DNA of 64,000 bases. It comes from Leptospira sp. Lineage in GTDB: Bacteria; Spirochaetota; Leptospiria; Leptospirales; Leptospiraceae. The position numbers and the translations under genes are program-made. This document shows positions 1 to 8,609 of this stretch, in pieces (positions within the stretch are counted from its first letter, which is position 1; the number at the start of each line of letters is the position of its first letter). A model generated the notes under the pieces. It had not been told where the DNA came from and ran no database searches. It worked only from the letters and a program-made list of their open reading frames with translations. The stretch spans positions 1-64,000 of the forward strand of contig PEQN01000010.1 of the NCBI GenBank assembly GCA_002786225.1. The letters run 5' to 3'.

Positions 1-95
1 GTTTATAATTTTAATTTGCTGTAGAAATTTTTTTACTTTCAGCCTCTCTCTCATTCCCAGAAAATAATCAGGTTTTACTCACTTTTGCAAAATAG

Positions 96-210
96 GATAT
101 TGCTCATTGCTTTCCTAGACCAAGCCCCCCAATTCTAGATTAGATTTCAAGTAAGCAGGTACACAAACTCTATAATAGGAGGCTGGTTGACTTAAAGACA
201 ACTATATTTT
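96..210 (-). pseudogene. Decayed gene 3' end, copy A of a duplicated remnant
   Basis: Read on the minus strand, this stretch encodes a broken peptide containing YYRVCVPAYLKSN, then a frame change, then SRKAMSNI. It aligns base by base with 2621-2736, where the matching peptide YFRVYIPAYLKTN runs on to FSRKAMSNLPSC and a stop. Both look like the last ~35 codons of the same lost gene. I do not recognise the family. The rest of bases 1-303 shows no gene; the lipoprotein at 304 starts 94 bases further on. Confidence 0.45.
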
Positions 211-303
211 TGCTTGGTCTCGTTTTCAATCGTGGGCAATCAGAAGTATTGCGAATTTGGCTTGAACAAAAAGACACCAATTTAGCATGTAGTTGATAAA
301 ACA

Positions 304-1749
304 ATGGTGAAAAATTTGACCTTCTGGATCGCAAATTTATTTCTTCTAATGTTATTATTTTTTTTGAGTGATTGCCGAGCCGTGGAACTTTCCAATCCAT
401 GTGATCCGAAAAGCAAAGTTTTCAATGAAACCCTATTACTCAAGTTGGCACTCGGAGACGGGAGTCCCATTTGTGTATCGTCTCGGACTCCGTTTACAAT
501 TTCAGGAACAATTACAGGACTCTTGTCACCGGGTCTTGTTCTTCAAAATAATGGCGGTGAGGAGCAAATCATAAGTTATGGAGCAACGAGTTTCCGATTT
601 CCTACCAAGGTAGCAGATTATCTTGTTACAGTGAAAAGCCAACCAAGATTCTATACCTGTATCGTAAACAATGGATCGGGGCGTGCAACAAGCGACATAA
701 CGAATGTTGAAGTATCTTGTTCTCCCAAACAAGCAGGATACTTAATTGTATCCAACGTAACTTCACAAAATATATCAATTTATTCCATAAATCCAAGCAC
801 TGGTACTTTAACCCAAATTGCTGGCTCACCCATATCATCTGGGACTTGTGCACCTAGGGGTATAAGTCTCTCACCCGACTCCAATTTCCTGTATGCGGCA
901 TGCCAAGTAGAGAATAAAATTCGCGCCTATGCTATCAATAGAAGTAATGGATCACTCTCAGAAATATCCGGTTCACCTTTTGATGTACCATCTGGTTCTC
1001 CTACCAAACTCGCGATTGATCTAACTGGCAAATGGTTGGTGCTCGGAACAGATAACCCATTTGCAACAATACATATGTATTCTTTGAATAATACTTCAGG
1101 GGCACCCACTTTTCTTGGAAGCTATACGACTTCGGGAGCCCAACCCTACACTGTTACCTTTGATTCAACAGGAAAATTTGTCTACGCTGGCATCGGGGTT
1201 GGTGCCAATAGTGGCTACGTGGATGGGTGGACATTAAATTCGACCACTGGTGCTTTGACCTCGGTGGGAGCCTCCGTTTCGGGTGGAGTTAACGCAATTG
1301 AAATCACCACGGATCCAGCAGGTCGTTATCTTTATGCGGCTAATTATTCTGCGCCTGGTCGGGTTTTTGTATATACGATCAACTCTATCTCAGGAGTTTT
1401 GGCGCAGATCGCGGGCTTGGGCCCTGGCTTCAGCACGGTGAATGATGGACCAGATTCCATTCTAGTTGATCCTAAAAGTCGGTTTCTCTACGTTGGAAAC
1501 CAAACTCCATCAAATTTAGCAGGATTCACAATTGACTCTTCAACAGGAGGTTTAACCGCTATGAGTGGGTCTCCATTTAGTGGATTCTCTGGTGCCTTGG
1601 CTATGGATCCTTCTGGTACCTATTTGTATTCTGGGACAGGTGGAAACGTGCGCGCATTCTCGGTGAATGCCTCTACCGGAGTCCCGACACTTATAGGGAC
1701 AGTAACCGCAGGAATCGATCAGACAGGTTTGGTGATTGTATCTTACTAA
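304..1749 (+). CDS. Beta-propeller (YVTN/lactonase-like) lipoprotein
   Basis: This 481-aa protein starts with a hydrophobic signal segment (about residues 5-22) ending FLSDC, a spirochaetal-type lipobox, so it is probably a surface or periplasmic lipoprotein. From about residue 145 it shows repeated blades of the kind 'Y-x-I/L-N-x-x-(S/T)-G-x-L-(T/S)' followed by 'DPxGxFLYxxN' (for example SIYSINPSTGTLTQI, FVYTINSISGVLAQI, GFTIDSSTGGLTAM). These are typical of 7-bladed lactonase/YVTN-type propellers such as 6-phosphogluconolactonase-like proteins. Residues 25-140 form a separate N-terminal region containing SGTITGL and two spaced Cys residues. The enzyme function of the family cannot be assumed; many such lipoproteins are binding proteins. 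The ATG at 304 is followed directly by the signal peptide. Confidence 0.85.
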   Translation: MVKNLTFWIANLFLLMLLFFLSDCRAVELSNPCDPKSKVFNETLLLKLALGDGSPICVSSRTPFTISGTITGLLSPGLVLQNNGGEEQIISYGATSFRFPTKVADYLVTVKSQPRFYTCIVNNGSGRATSDITNVEVSCSPKQAGYLIVSNVTSQNISIYSINPSTGTLTQIAGSPISSGTCAPRGISLSPDSNFLYAACQVENKIRAYAINRSNGSLSEISGSPFDVPSGSPTKLAIDLTGKWLVLGTDNPFATIHMYSLNNTSGAPTFLGSYTTSGAQPYTVTFDSTGKFVYAGIGVGANSGYVDGWTLNSTTGALTSVGASVSGGVNAIEITTDPAGRYLYAANYSAPGRVFVYTINSISGVLAQIAGLGPGFSTVNDGPDSILVDPKSRFLYVGNQTPSNLAGFTIDSSTGGLTAMSGSPFSGFSGALAMDPSGTYLYSGTGGNVRAFSVNASTGVPTLIGTVTAGIDQTGLVIVSY

Positions 1750-2114
1750 CTAAAATCATATGATCTGCCTTAGCTTGTTTTCCAAAAATCTCTAAGCTGG
1801 ATTGGATTTTTAAAGTTAACAGCGCGTCAATTCTTTGATGAGTGGTAGAGTTCAAATTGAACGATACCGTATATTCTCTTAATCGTAGGATCAATTCCGA
1901 AAGTTTCTATAGCCGCAATCAAAATGATCACTAGACTATTTACCTGTCCGAGTTAAGATACAAATCGTAGCTTCCTATCCACTGAAGGATTAAGAGTAAA
2001 AAATATTTACTATTGCCCCGATCAGATTATATTCGAGCCACTTAAAGTTCTCAGTATTCTTAATCAAGAAAGTTTTCCTATAATAATCATTTACTTACAC
2101 TAGTTTATGGTATT
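1750..2114. other. Intergenic stretch with a possible decayed ORF
   Basis: No intact gene is seen in these 365 bases. On the minus strand, 1827-1952 is open and reads ...AAIETFGIDPTIKRIYGIVQFE... to a stop. It looks coding in composition but has no start and no recognisable family, so I treat it as a possible gene remnant. Nothing else stands out. Confidence 0.3.
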
Positions 2115-2387
2115 TCAATCACAGGCATTCTTCTCTAAAGTAGTACAGAGAGTTTGGTATCCAATTGCTAGCGGAGAACATTCCAAATTTGCAATGGCCG
2201 TAGATCGGGTTCTCCTAGCAGCCTCCCTTGAACATTCTACTGCAAGTCTTCCCGCTTCAAGCCGACAAAGAATTGTGAGGCTTTTTGCTTCCCTACATGT
2301 ATCGGACTCACCACCAGTTAATGTATCTCCGCAATCGATTGCTAATAGTGTAGTGAGCGTTAGTGCAATATATTTTTTCAATTTCAT
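2115..2387 (-). CDS. Small Cys-rich lipoprotein
   Basis: This 90-aa protein has a clear signal peptide (MKLKKYIALTLTTLLAIDC) with a LAIDC lipobox. The ~72-residue mature part contains further Cys residues spaced about 8-16 apart (DTCREA, TILCRL, VECSRE, LECSPL, TLCTTL, NACD), suggesting a disulfide-braced small domain. An AGGTGA ribosome binding site lies just upstream of the ATG. A longer open frame on the opposite strand (2107-2583) has no signal peptide or coding logic and is judged a shadow. No family recognised; function unknown. Confidence 0.7.
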   Translation of the reverse strand: MKLKKYIALTLTTLLAIDCGDTLTGGESDTCREAKSLTILCRLEAGRLAVECSREAARRTRSTAIANLECSPLAIGYQTLCTTLEKNACD

Positions 2388-2620
2388 AGATCACCTAATT
2401 CCATATTTTCGTTATTTGGTAATTCTATATCTAACGGTATATTTTGCAATTAAAAAGCTGGAAATCCAAACTGTATTTAGCTTCAAAATCCTACTTCAAT
2501 TTGAATTGGAACGAATCATCAATTCAAGTCGAGTTGCTGTATATTTAACAGTGCCCGACTTTCTCTCACAAATTTCAGATTAATTAATACTCGTTTGGTT
2601 CAAATTACATTAACAAGATG

Positions 2621-2736
2621 GCAAATTGCTCATAGCTTTCCGAGAGAAAGCCACCAAATCTGGATTAGTTTTTAAGTAAGCAGGGATATAAACTCTAAAA
2701 TAGTAAGCTCGTTAGCTGAAAGATAAAGGTATTTTC
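2621..2736 (-). pseudogene. Decayed gene 3' end, copy B of a duplicated remnant
   Basis: On the minus strand this reads RAYYFRVYIPAYLKTN followed by PDLVAFSRKAMSNLPSC and a stop, with an in-frame stop just before RAYYF. It is homologous to copy A at 96-210, about 2.5 kb away in the same orientation. It has kept the reading frame better than copy A. The parent gene is absent from the window. Confidence 0.5.
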
Positions 2737-2764
2737 TCAGAAAAAAAGGAAAAATGAGACATAA

Positions 2765-2947
2765 CTTTTCATAAGCCAGAAAGAGGTCAATTTATTGGAA
2801 TATGGCTTTTCTTACTGTAGCCTAGTAGGGGCAAGGATATGGGAAAACAACTTTTTCATTTTACTAGATTTGGATTCGGGTGAAACCTGCGATGATGGGA
2901 ATACTATAAATGCTGATGGTTGCAATAGCACTTGCTCAGGAACATAA
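2765..2947 (+). pseudogene. Remnant of a DUF4215-type Cys-rich repeat protein
   Basis: An open frame of about 60 codons without a convincing start ends in ETCDDGNTINADGCNSTCSGT before a stop. CDDGNxxxxDGCxxxC is the hallmark of the DUF4215/Myxococcus-type Cys-rich repeat found at the ends of many secreted proteins. Only one repeat is left and the upstream part of any gene is missing, so this is probably a decayed C-terminus. It is followed by a strong hairpin at 2994-3032. Confidence 0.5.
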
Positions 2948-2993
2948 TCAAATAGAGTCTACCTGATTCTTCAGCATATCAGGATCTGCTTCT

Positions 2994-3032
2994 CAAACAC
3001 AAACTAAGTGCCCTAAGCTTAGTTTGTGTTTG
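2994..3032 (+). terminator. Strong 15-bp hairpin, probable terminator
   Basis: CAAACACAAACTAAG (2994-3008) and its exact reverse complement (3018-3032) enclose a 9-base loop, followed by TTT. It lies 47 bases after the stop of the DUF4215 remnant and 56 bases before the next gene, consistent with a Rho-independent terminator of the lost gene. Because the stem is symmetric it could work in both directions. Confidence 0.6.
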
Positions 3033-3088
3033 TTTCCATATAAAATTGCAAATTATTTTCTTTAGATTTATTTTCCTCCTGAGGGAAT

Positions 3089-3748
3089 ATGAACAATATG
3101 TGCCGTTGCCAAGGAAAGACTTCCTATCCATTAGTCTTAGTATTTTTATTTCAATTCAGTAACTGTGCGAGTTTACTCCTTGAGGAAAAGATCCCAGAAC
3201 AAAAATCTTATACTTATCACGGAGTCCTTTCTTATGAGCTTTATGGCTGGCTAGGTAAATCTGATGCTAAACATGCAAATACAGTCTTACGAAAACTTCA
3301 TGAGCTAAACTTAGCAGATAGAATAATTGCCTTCCAATCTAGGAATCATCTTCCAGCAGATTATCTGCTTCAAATCATCTATGAAGATACAGCTTCTCTA
3401 GGAATTCTCTTGGACCAACCCGAACAACCTGTGAGCCATAGAATAGAAAGAAATAGCAAAGAATCAATCATCTACTTTATCAATAGAATCATCAGCTTTA
3501 GGACATTTTTACTATTTCCTATCTTTAAAAGAGAACAAGATAAAATTTTATTTAGAATCTGGAAACAAAATACCTTGATCCAAGAAAAGTCTTGTAGCAT
3601 AGATCATTTGAATACTTTTGGATGGCTCCCATTAATCGTTAAGCCATTTGATGATAAAAAAGAAATTGAATCTAGGTATGCAAGCTGTGTCTATGAATTT
3701 TCAAAAGAGTGGACAAGCATTCATAGGAATGGTATGAACTCATATTGA
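3089..3748 (+). CDS. Lipoprotein of unknown function
   Basis: 219 aa. The N-terminus (MNNMCRCQGKTSYPLVLVFLFQFSNC) is a signal peptide with an FSNC lipobox. The mature part has no domain I recognise; it contains a central hydrophobic stretch (IIYFINRIISFRTFLLFPIF, about residues 130-149). A good AGG-rich ribosome site (CCTCCTGAGGGAATATG) precedes the start. It is the first gene of a three-gene run of lipoproteins (3089-5212) with overlapping or nearly overlapping ends, so it is probably co-transcribed with the esterase at 4277. Confidence 0.75.
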   Translation: MNNMCRCQGKTSYPLVLVFLFQFSNCASLLLEEKIPEQKSYTYHGVLSYELYGWLGKSDAKHANTVLRKLHELNLADRIIAFQSRNHLPADYLLQIIYEDTASLGILLDQPEQPVSHRIERNSKESIIYFINRIISFRTFLLFPIFKREQDKILFRIWKQNTLIQEKSCSIDHLNTFGWLPLIVKPFDDKKEIESRYASCVYEFSKEWTSIHRNGMNSY

Positions 3749-3750
3749 AA

Positions 3751-4284
3751 ATGCCAAATAGCACCAATCGAATCATACTGATAGTAATTTGTATTTTTTC
3801 ATGCTATCAGTGTATAGCCTTCCAAGATAGGAAATTAATTGACCAAGAAGGTGGACACAAATTTGGAAAGAATGCTGTTTCTATCCATTGGCTTGGTTTT
3901 CATAAATATTTAGAAGAACAAAATCTTATTGAAAAGCAATTGCAGACTCAAGAGATAAGAATTGACAAGAAATCTTCCATCGTTATGGAAATCATTCTAG
4001 AAGAAAAAAAAGTAATCTACCCAAGTTCTTCCTTGCATGGTCTGAATTTTCTTGCAACAGTATTTTCAGGCTCGCTTATACCTTATTATACTAAGACAAA
4101 TCATAATCTTATCATTCGATTCAGGAATGAATCTGGAGTCTTCTACCAATCAGTTCAGGAATTAACTCTACACCAATGGAGAGGGATTCTTTTGATTCCA
4201 GCCACGCCATTCTTTTGGCCTAGTACAGTTTTTCAAAAGAACATTTCTCAAGCCTTAGAGGAAGGATTAAAAGCCAATGAATAG
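3751..4284 (+). CDS. Lipoprotein of unknown function
   Basis: About 177 aa. The ATG at 3751 (MPNSTNRIILIVICIFSC) leads into a signal peptide with Cys in SCYQC; an in-frame TTG at 3745 is an alternative start that would overlap the previous stop. The mature region holds a hydrophobic stretch (LNFLATVFSGSLIPYYTKT) and ends with WRGILLIPATPFFWPS. This resembles the general plan of small envelope lipoproteins that carry a short membrane-seeking segment. No family recognised. It is sandwiched between the lipoprotein at 3089 and the esterase at 4277, whose start overlaps this stop by 8 bases. Confidence 0.7.
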   Translation: MPNSTNRIILIVICIFSCYQCIAFQDRKLIDQEGGHKFGKNAVSIHWLGFHKYLEEQNLIEKQLQTQEIRIDKKSSIVMEIILEEKKVIYPSSSLHGLNFLATVFSGSLIPYYTKTNHNLIIRFRNESGVFYQSVQELTLHQWRGILLIPATPFFWPSTVFQKNISQALEEGLKANE

Positions 4285-5212
4285 AATTCAGAAACTATAT
4301 TTTATTTCATCAATCTTATTCTTATCTTTAAACCAATGTGGAGCAGTGCAGAAGTATAGGGCATCTAAACTGCCAAACTTACACTCAATGCAAATAGAAC
4401 ACAATGGAAAAAATAGAACCTACCATGTTTATTCTCCTTCTAAAATGAATTCCAATATGTACCAAGCTTTAGTTCTCGTTTTACATGGGAGATTTGGTTC
4501 GGGGATTCAAGTTATGTACCAAACTGAACTTAATAAAATAGCGGACGATTCGAATCTACTTATCATTTATCCTGACGGATATGGCAAGAGTTGGGCAGAT
4601 GGTCGTGGTGGAACCCCAGCAGATCTTGGTGGGATAGATGATGTGGCTTTTCTGGAGAAGCTACTTCAAATCGAAACAAGAAGATACAAGCTTGATCCGA
4701 ACAAGGTGTTCATCATGGGACATTCTAATGGTGGATTTATGACTCAAAGAATGTTGCTGGAAAGAACTGAATTATTTCGTGCAGGAGCAAGTGTCGTGTC
4801 TCAGATATCAGTCAATCTAGCAAAAAAATATAAACCTCAGAGACCAATAAATGTATTATTTCTTAACGGGACAGAGGATCCCTTAGTTCCGTATTATGGT
4901 GGTTATGTGTCAGATCTGGGGGAAATTCTCAGTGTCAATGAGAGCTTTCACAAATGGGTGGAATGGAATGGATGCAAGAATCAAATACAATTAGAAACTT
5001 TTGATAGAGACCCCTTAGATAAAACCAAAATAACAATAATGAAATCTGAATCTTGTTCAAACAATACAAAAGTATTGAGTTATTCTATTATGGGAGGGGG
5101 TCATAATTATCCAGGCAAGCAGGATAATATTCCATTTGTAAAATTAGGAGAACCTACCTTTGAAATCGATGCTACAAAAATTATATGGGATTTTTTTAAA
5201 TCAACACTATAA
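4277..5212 (+). CDS. CE1/PHB-depolymerase-like esterase lipoprotein
   Basis: 311 aa with a lipobox (LSLNQC), then an alpha/beta-hydrolase domain of the polyhydroxybutyrate depolymerase/feruloyl esterase (LpqC, CE1) type. Visible hallmarks are VLHGRFGSG near the oxyanion hole, IIYPDGYGKSW, the nucleophile elbow GHSNGG, LNGTEDPLVPYYGG carrying the likely catalytic Asp, and GGGHNYPG carrying the likely catalytic His. The triad therefore looks complete. The substrate is unknown; the family hydrolyses esters of hydroxyacids or aromatic acids. As a lipoprotein it would act at the cell envelope. It shares an 8-base overlap with the preceding lipoprotein gene. Confidence 0.85.
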   Translation: MNRIQKLYFISSILFLSLNQCGAVQKYRASKLPNLHSMQIEHNGKNRTYHVYSPSKMNSNMYQALVLVLHGRFGSGIQVMYQTELNKIADDSNLLIIYPDGYGKSWADGRGGTPADLGGIDDVAFLEKLLQIETRRYKLDPNKVFIMGHSNGGFMTQRMLLERTELFRAGASVVSQISVNLAKKYKPQRPINVLFLNGTEDPLVPYYGGYVSDLGEILSVNESFHKWVEWNGCKNQIQLETFDRDPLDKTKITIMKSESCSNNTKVLSYSIMGGGHNYPGKQDNIPFVKLGEPTFEIDATKIIWDFFKSTL

Positions 5213-5253
5213 TCTTATATATAATTTATTGCTAGATTTATCACGTATATAAA

Positions 5254-5979
5254 ATGAATTCTATGCTATTAAAATTATGTAATTTTTTTGTAATTGTATT
5301 CGTTTCTCTCACATCTATTTATTCCCAAGAGACCAATAAAGAATTTAAAATAAAGCCTTCCAAACAAAAAGAAATTTTTGATATTCTTCAAAAGAATGCC
5401 TTAATAAAATACAACCAATACAATGGAATACTTAGCAAACGTAAGGTTACGAATCGCCATTATGATCCTACGTCTGGTGAATTAACAGAAGTCGAAGAAG
5501 CTTTGGTAGAAAGGATAGAATACTTTTATAAAAAACCAAAAGTAAAAGCAATAACATATAAGAAAAATGGAATCGAAGTTGATCCAAACTCTTTTAAACC
5601 CCCTTTAACAGACCCTCCACTACCCTTGTTTGGACCAGACAATGAAAAAAATTATGATCTTAACATAACTGGAGAAACTAAAATCAATGGTTTGCTTTGT
5701 TATGTCATAGATATCCAACCTAAATTCAAAACAGATCGCCATTTGAAAGGGAAATTATTTATTGATCAGAAAAATTATAAAGCGGTAAAACTGAAGGCAA
5801 GTTTTGCAAAACTTCCTTTTGGTGCCAAATCTTTAGACATAGATGTAGACTTCCTTACTATAGATGGATTCAGTATAGCCAATAAAGGAATTATTCGTTA
5901 TACAGCAAAGGTTCCATTGATTATTCATGAACGAGTTGAAAATGAATTTGAATCCATAGAAGATAGTTTAGTAAAATAG
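5254..5979 (+). CDS. Secreted LolA/outer-membrane-lipoprotein-sorting-like protein
   Basis: 241 aa with a signal peptide cleaved near SIYSQ (about residue 25). The remainder reads like the LolA/LppX-type half-barrel family: KITGET-like 'NITGETKINGLLCYVIDIQPK', 'GKLFIDQKNYKAVKLKA' and 'LDIDVDFLTIDGFSIANKGIIRY'. That pattern (measured conversion to a substrate-derived property, then 'x-x-FxxIDGxxxP') is common in periplasmic lipid or lipoprotein carriers. The assignment is by fold pattern only. It stands alone, 41 bases after the esterase gene, and converges with the gene at 6054. Confidence 0.65.
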   Translation: MNSMLLKLCNFFVIVFVSLTSIYSQETNKEFKIKPSKQKEIFDILQKNALIKYNQYNGILSKRKVTNRHYDPTSGELTEVEEALVERIEYFYKKPKVKAITYKKNGIEVDPNSFKPPLTDPPLPLFGPDNEKNYDLNITGETKINGLLCYVIDIQPKFKTDRHLKGKLFIDQKNYKAVKLKASFAKLPFGAKSLDIDVDFLTIDGFSIANKGIIRYTAKVPLIIHERVENEFESIEDSLVK

Positions 5980-6053
5980 ATTACGGTGAAATGGATATCA
6001 ATATAAATTGTTAATGTTATCATTTAAAAAAATATTTCATTTTCTATAATTTC

Positions 6054-6389
6054 TTACTTTTGTTTTTCAACTGAAAAGTAGATATCCTGTTTTGTAAGTA
6101 AATGTTTAGCCTTTCCCAGTTTTAGAATTCGAACTTTATCCAGTATCTCAGAATCAGACAAAGAATGAAAAAGATTCTTCCCCTGTGGTAAATTGGGGAT
6201 TTCTGTAGCAACAATTATTGTCTCGAATACTGGACATGAATGATCATCGCAGCCAATTTCTTGTATATGCAAAATTTCCGAATCTTTTAAATCCCAATAT
6301 TGTTTTAACCAATCTTTTAACTTAGCATGGAAAGGAATTTCTTGGCCAAGGTTAAAGGTTTCTGAATATATAGGAAGGTGATCGTGCAT
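6054..6389 (-). CDS. Small conserved protein with C-x-x-x-x-C-P-x-x-E-T motif
   Basis: 111 aa, no signal peptide, so cytoplasmic. It contains IGCDDHSCPVFETIIV followed by a short basic C-terminus with LLTKQDIYF. Short proteins bearing C-x4-C-P-x-x-E-T occur in other bacteria as uncharacterised ~100-aa proteins, often wrongly labelled nitrate reductase, with a following 'FKIHKPLxEVTxxDV' element that LGKAKHLLTKQDI could match. The two Cys may bind metal or form a redox pair. Function unknown. It is monocistronic between two convergent or divergent lipoprotein genes. Confidence 0.65.
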   Translation of the reverse strand: MHDHLPIYSETFNLGQEIPFHAKLKDWLKQYWDLKDSEILHIQEIGCDDHSCPVFETIIVATEIPNLPQGKNLFHSLSDSEILDKVRILKLGKAKHLLTKQDIYFSVEKQK

Positions 6390-6542
6390 AGTATTTAGAC
6401 TCTTAGTTCAATCGAAAAGTAAGTAGAGGCATTATTAAATTAGTTTATAACTCTTTGATTTAATTTTATTCGTTTTCTGATAAGTGTATTGAAGAAACTT
6501 CTTCGTTTTGGAAATTGGTTATAGCTTTTAAGTTTCACATCG

Positions 6543-7247
6543 ATGAATTTCAATAGTAAACACATTTATTTAGTTTTCACCATATCTTTGTTATTTCAAT
6601 TCTGCAATGGAAATATAAAAGACTTCTTACATAAAAAACCTAAGCCTAAGATTTATCTTGAGGCAGTAGAGGTTGGAATTAAAATCGACTATCTTTCTTC
6701 AATCAGTTCAAGATCCATTCCAGAAGAAAAAGAAGAATCAGAAATAAATTATAGATCAAAATCTTATGGTAGATGGTTTTATCTTCAACTAGCGAATAGC
6801 TTAGAGAAAGAAGGATTTCGGATTACAAACAAAAAAGAAGCTGATCTAATTATAAAAACATCAATAGTAGATATGTCGGAAATCCGACCTAAAATGTTCA
6901 TAGAAGGTCTTTCCATAGGTTTAGTCTTTGGACTAATTGCAGGAGAATTATCAGGTGATCCCCAAGTTGGTTTGGGCGTATTCTTACTCGAAGTTGTCGA
7001 AGAATTTGTGATACTCTACATTTTAAAATCTTATTTTCTTGTTACAACAATAGAAACCGAATTTATTTCTGCCAAGGGCGATTTATTAAAATCCACAGAA
7101 TTCACTGCTTATTCTAACAAAGAATATATTTCAAAACTTCCCAAACAGAAGCAAGATATCCGAGAGAATAAAGTCAGAGCAAGCTTAGACCAAAATGCAA
7201 AGGATATTGTAGAATATCTGAAGGACTATACCAATCAAAACAATTAA
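6543..7247 (+). CDS. Lipoprotein with internal glycine-rich hydrophobic segment
   Basis: 234 aa. Signal peptide with lipobox LLFQFC near residue 21, then a mixed region containing YGRWFYLQLANSLEKEGF and KKEADLIIKTSIVDM. A long hydrophobic Gly-rich stretch follows (GLSIGLVFGLIAGELSG... to ILYILKSYF), and then a beta-rich segment and a Lys-rich tail. The 'full-length, then hydrophobic insertion, then strand' plan resembles the TRAP/ABC-associated lipoproteins of DUF4136/LPP20-like families, but I see no firm match. It lies alone with about 150 bases upstream and nearly 600 bases downstream without a gene. Confidence 0.7.
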   Translation: MNFNSKHIYLVFTISLLFQFCNGNIKDFLHKKPKPKIYLEAVEVGIKIDYLSSISSRSIPEEKEESEINYRSKSYGRWFYLQLANSLEKEGFRITNKKEADLIIKTSIVDMSEIRPKMFIEGLSIGLVFGLIAGELSGDPQVGLGVFLLEVVEEFVILYILKSYFLVTTIETEFISAKGDLLKSTEFTAYSNKEYISKLPKQKQDIRENKVRASLDQNAKDIVEYLKDYTNQNN

Positions 7248-7833
7248 TTTCAAGGTTTTGATAACTATAGATTTGAAAAATATTTTGTCGCTACTTGTAA
7301 CAATCCATTTGAAAAAAATATTCTCAGTTTTAAATTATATTACATTCTTGGAGAAATTTTTTTATTTTTTAACTTCTCAAGAATCTATATTTTAAATCCT
7401 AGTTGAACTCTTAGAGATGGATTTTATATCATTGATAGAATTATTATTTTTAGAATCTTCAGGATTTTGCAAGGAGTGAATTCGTGCTATTTCTAGTATA
7501 AAAATATTATGAAACATTAACAAGTATAATAGTAACAAGAATCGTAAAAAAAATATAAAGTCTTGGAATCTTTATGAGAAATTTTGGTTCTAAGCCAATT
7601 TGTCGAATGAGTAAATCCTAATGCCTTCGGTAAATCTGTTTCTTCCCATTTCAAGGAAGAAATATTCCCCAAAGAGATATTTGAACTTGGGTCTTCTGAA
7701 ATTTGCTATGCTGAAGGGTATGTGTTTTTATCCTAGGAACAATTTGTAAATATATATGCTGTGAGAATCAAAAGATTCAATATTATTATAAATTGATTTA
7801 TCATTTATTAAGTATAATTAAGATGAGCATAGC
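7248..7833. other. Non-coding stretch with a possible gene remnant and hairpin
   Basis: Nearly 600 AT-rich bases without an intact gene. On the plus strand, 7611-7736 is open and encodes ...NAFGKSVSSHFKEEIF... ending EICYAEGYVFLS and a stop, which has coding character but lacks a start and is preceded by stops; it may be the tail of a lost gene. An imperfect inverted repeat (ATTCTTG...CAAGAAT) at 7344-7384 encloses a T-run loop and could end transcription from the lipoprotein gene at 6543. Confidence 0.35.
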
Positions 7834-8592
7834 TCAGTTTTTTATGGGTTTAGCTAATTCTATTGCCTTGTTACAAATTAAAGTTGCGTTTTCTCTCTTT
7901 AAAATACTTTTTATTTCACATAAATTTCGATAGTATTTAACAAATTCGCCTTCTTTTTGAGAAGTAACAAAATCTAAATCTATTTCTGCCAAGGTAAAAA
8001 ATCCTCTCCTCATATAGCATTCAGCTCGTAAATTTAGAACAGATAAATTGCCATTACCTTCTTTTAAGGATAAAGTTGAATCTTGTATGCACTCAAAATA
8101 TTTTTTTAAGTAATACTCTGATTTTGCCTTATAATAATAATTTTTATAGTTTTCTGGATTTAATTTAATAGAATTTTCAAAATTTATAATTGCTGCAACA
8201 AATAAATTTCTATCATAAAGAGATTTGCCTTTATAAAAATAAAAATCGGAAGCAAATCCCCCATACTTAGGAGGAGTGTATACATTCAAACCATAAACAC
8301 AACCCTTGACATTCTCATATTCTACTATGAACCAATAATCCTCAAGACTTTCGAAAATTTCGCGTGGCCCAACATTAATAATTTCGAAACTACTATTATA
8401 TGGAATTAATTTAATTATCTTGTGATCAAATGTACATCCTGTTCGCAATGGCAAACCATTAATACCGAGTGAGATACCTTTAGAAGGAACTTGTATTTCT
8501 CTTGAGGAAGAACAGTGAACTAAATAAAATATGACTAAAATTAACAATATAATTCTTAATTCATAATTATTCGCTATTTTCTTAATCGTCAT
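7834..8592 (-). CDS. SH3b-TPR lipoprotein, paralogue 1
   Basis: About 252 aa from the ATG at 8592 (MTIKKIANNYELRIILLILV, lipobox LVHC); a longer open frame to 8661 would overlap the upstream gene and bury the signal peptide. The mature part begins with a bacterial SH3-like domain (GINGLPLRTGCTFDHKIIKL ... YWFIVEYENVKGCVYG), then at least three TPR-like helical pairs (YKGKSLYDRNLFVAAIINFE, YYYKAKSEYYLKKYFECIQD, LRAECYMRRGFFTLAEIDLD). SH3b domains often bind peptidoglycan or peptides and TPRs bind proteins, so an envelope scaffold is plausible. It sits 17 bases after its paralogue at 8610. Confidence 0.75.
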   Translation of the reverse strand: MTIKKIANNYELRIILLILVIFYLVHCSSSREIQVPSKGISLGINGLPLRTGCTFDHKIIKLIPYNSSFEIINVGPREIFESLEDYWFIVEYENVKGCVYGLNVYTPPKYGGFASDFYFYKGKSLYDRNLFVAAIINFENSIKLNPENYKNYYYKAKSEYYLKKYFECIQDSTLSLKEGNGNLSVLNLRAECYMRRGFFTLAEIDLDFVTSQKEGEFVKYYRNLCEIKSILKRENATLICNKAIELAKPIKN

Positions 8593-8609
8593 TTCTTGAT
8601 TATTCAAAA

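Noticed and set aside
2107..2583. 158-aa frame on the plus strand
   Set aside because: It is opposite the Cys-rich lipoprotein, which has a signal peptide, lipobox and ribosome site; the plus-strand frame has no coding logic.
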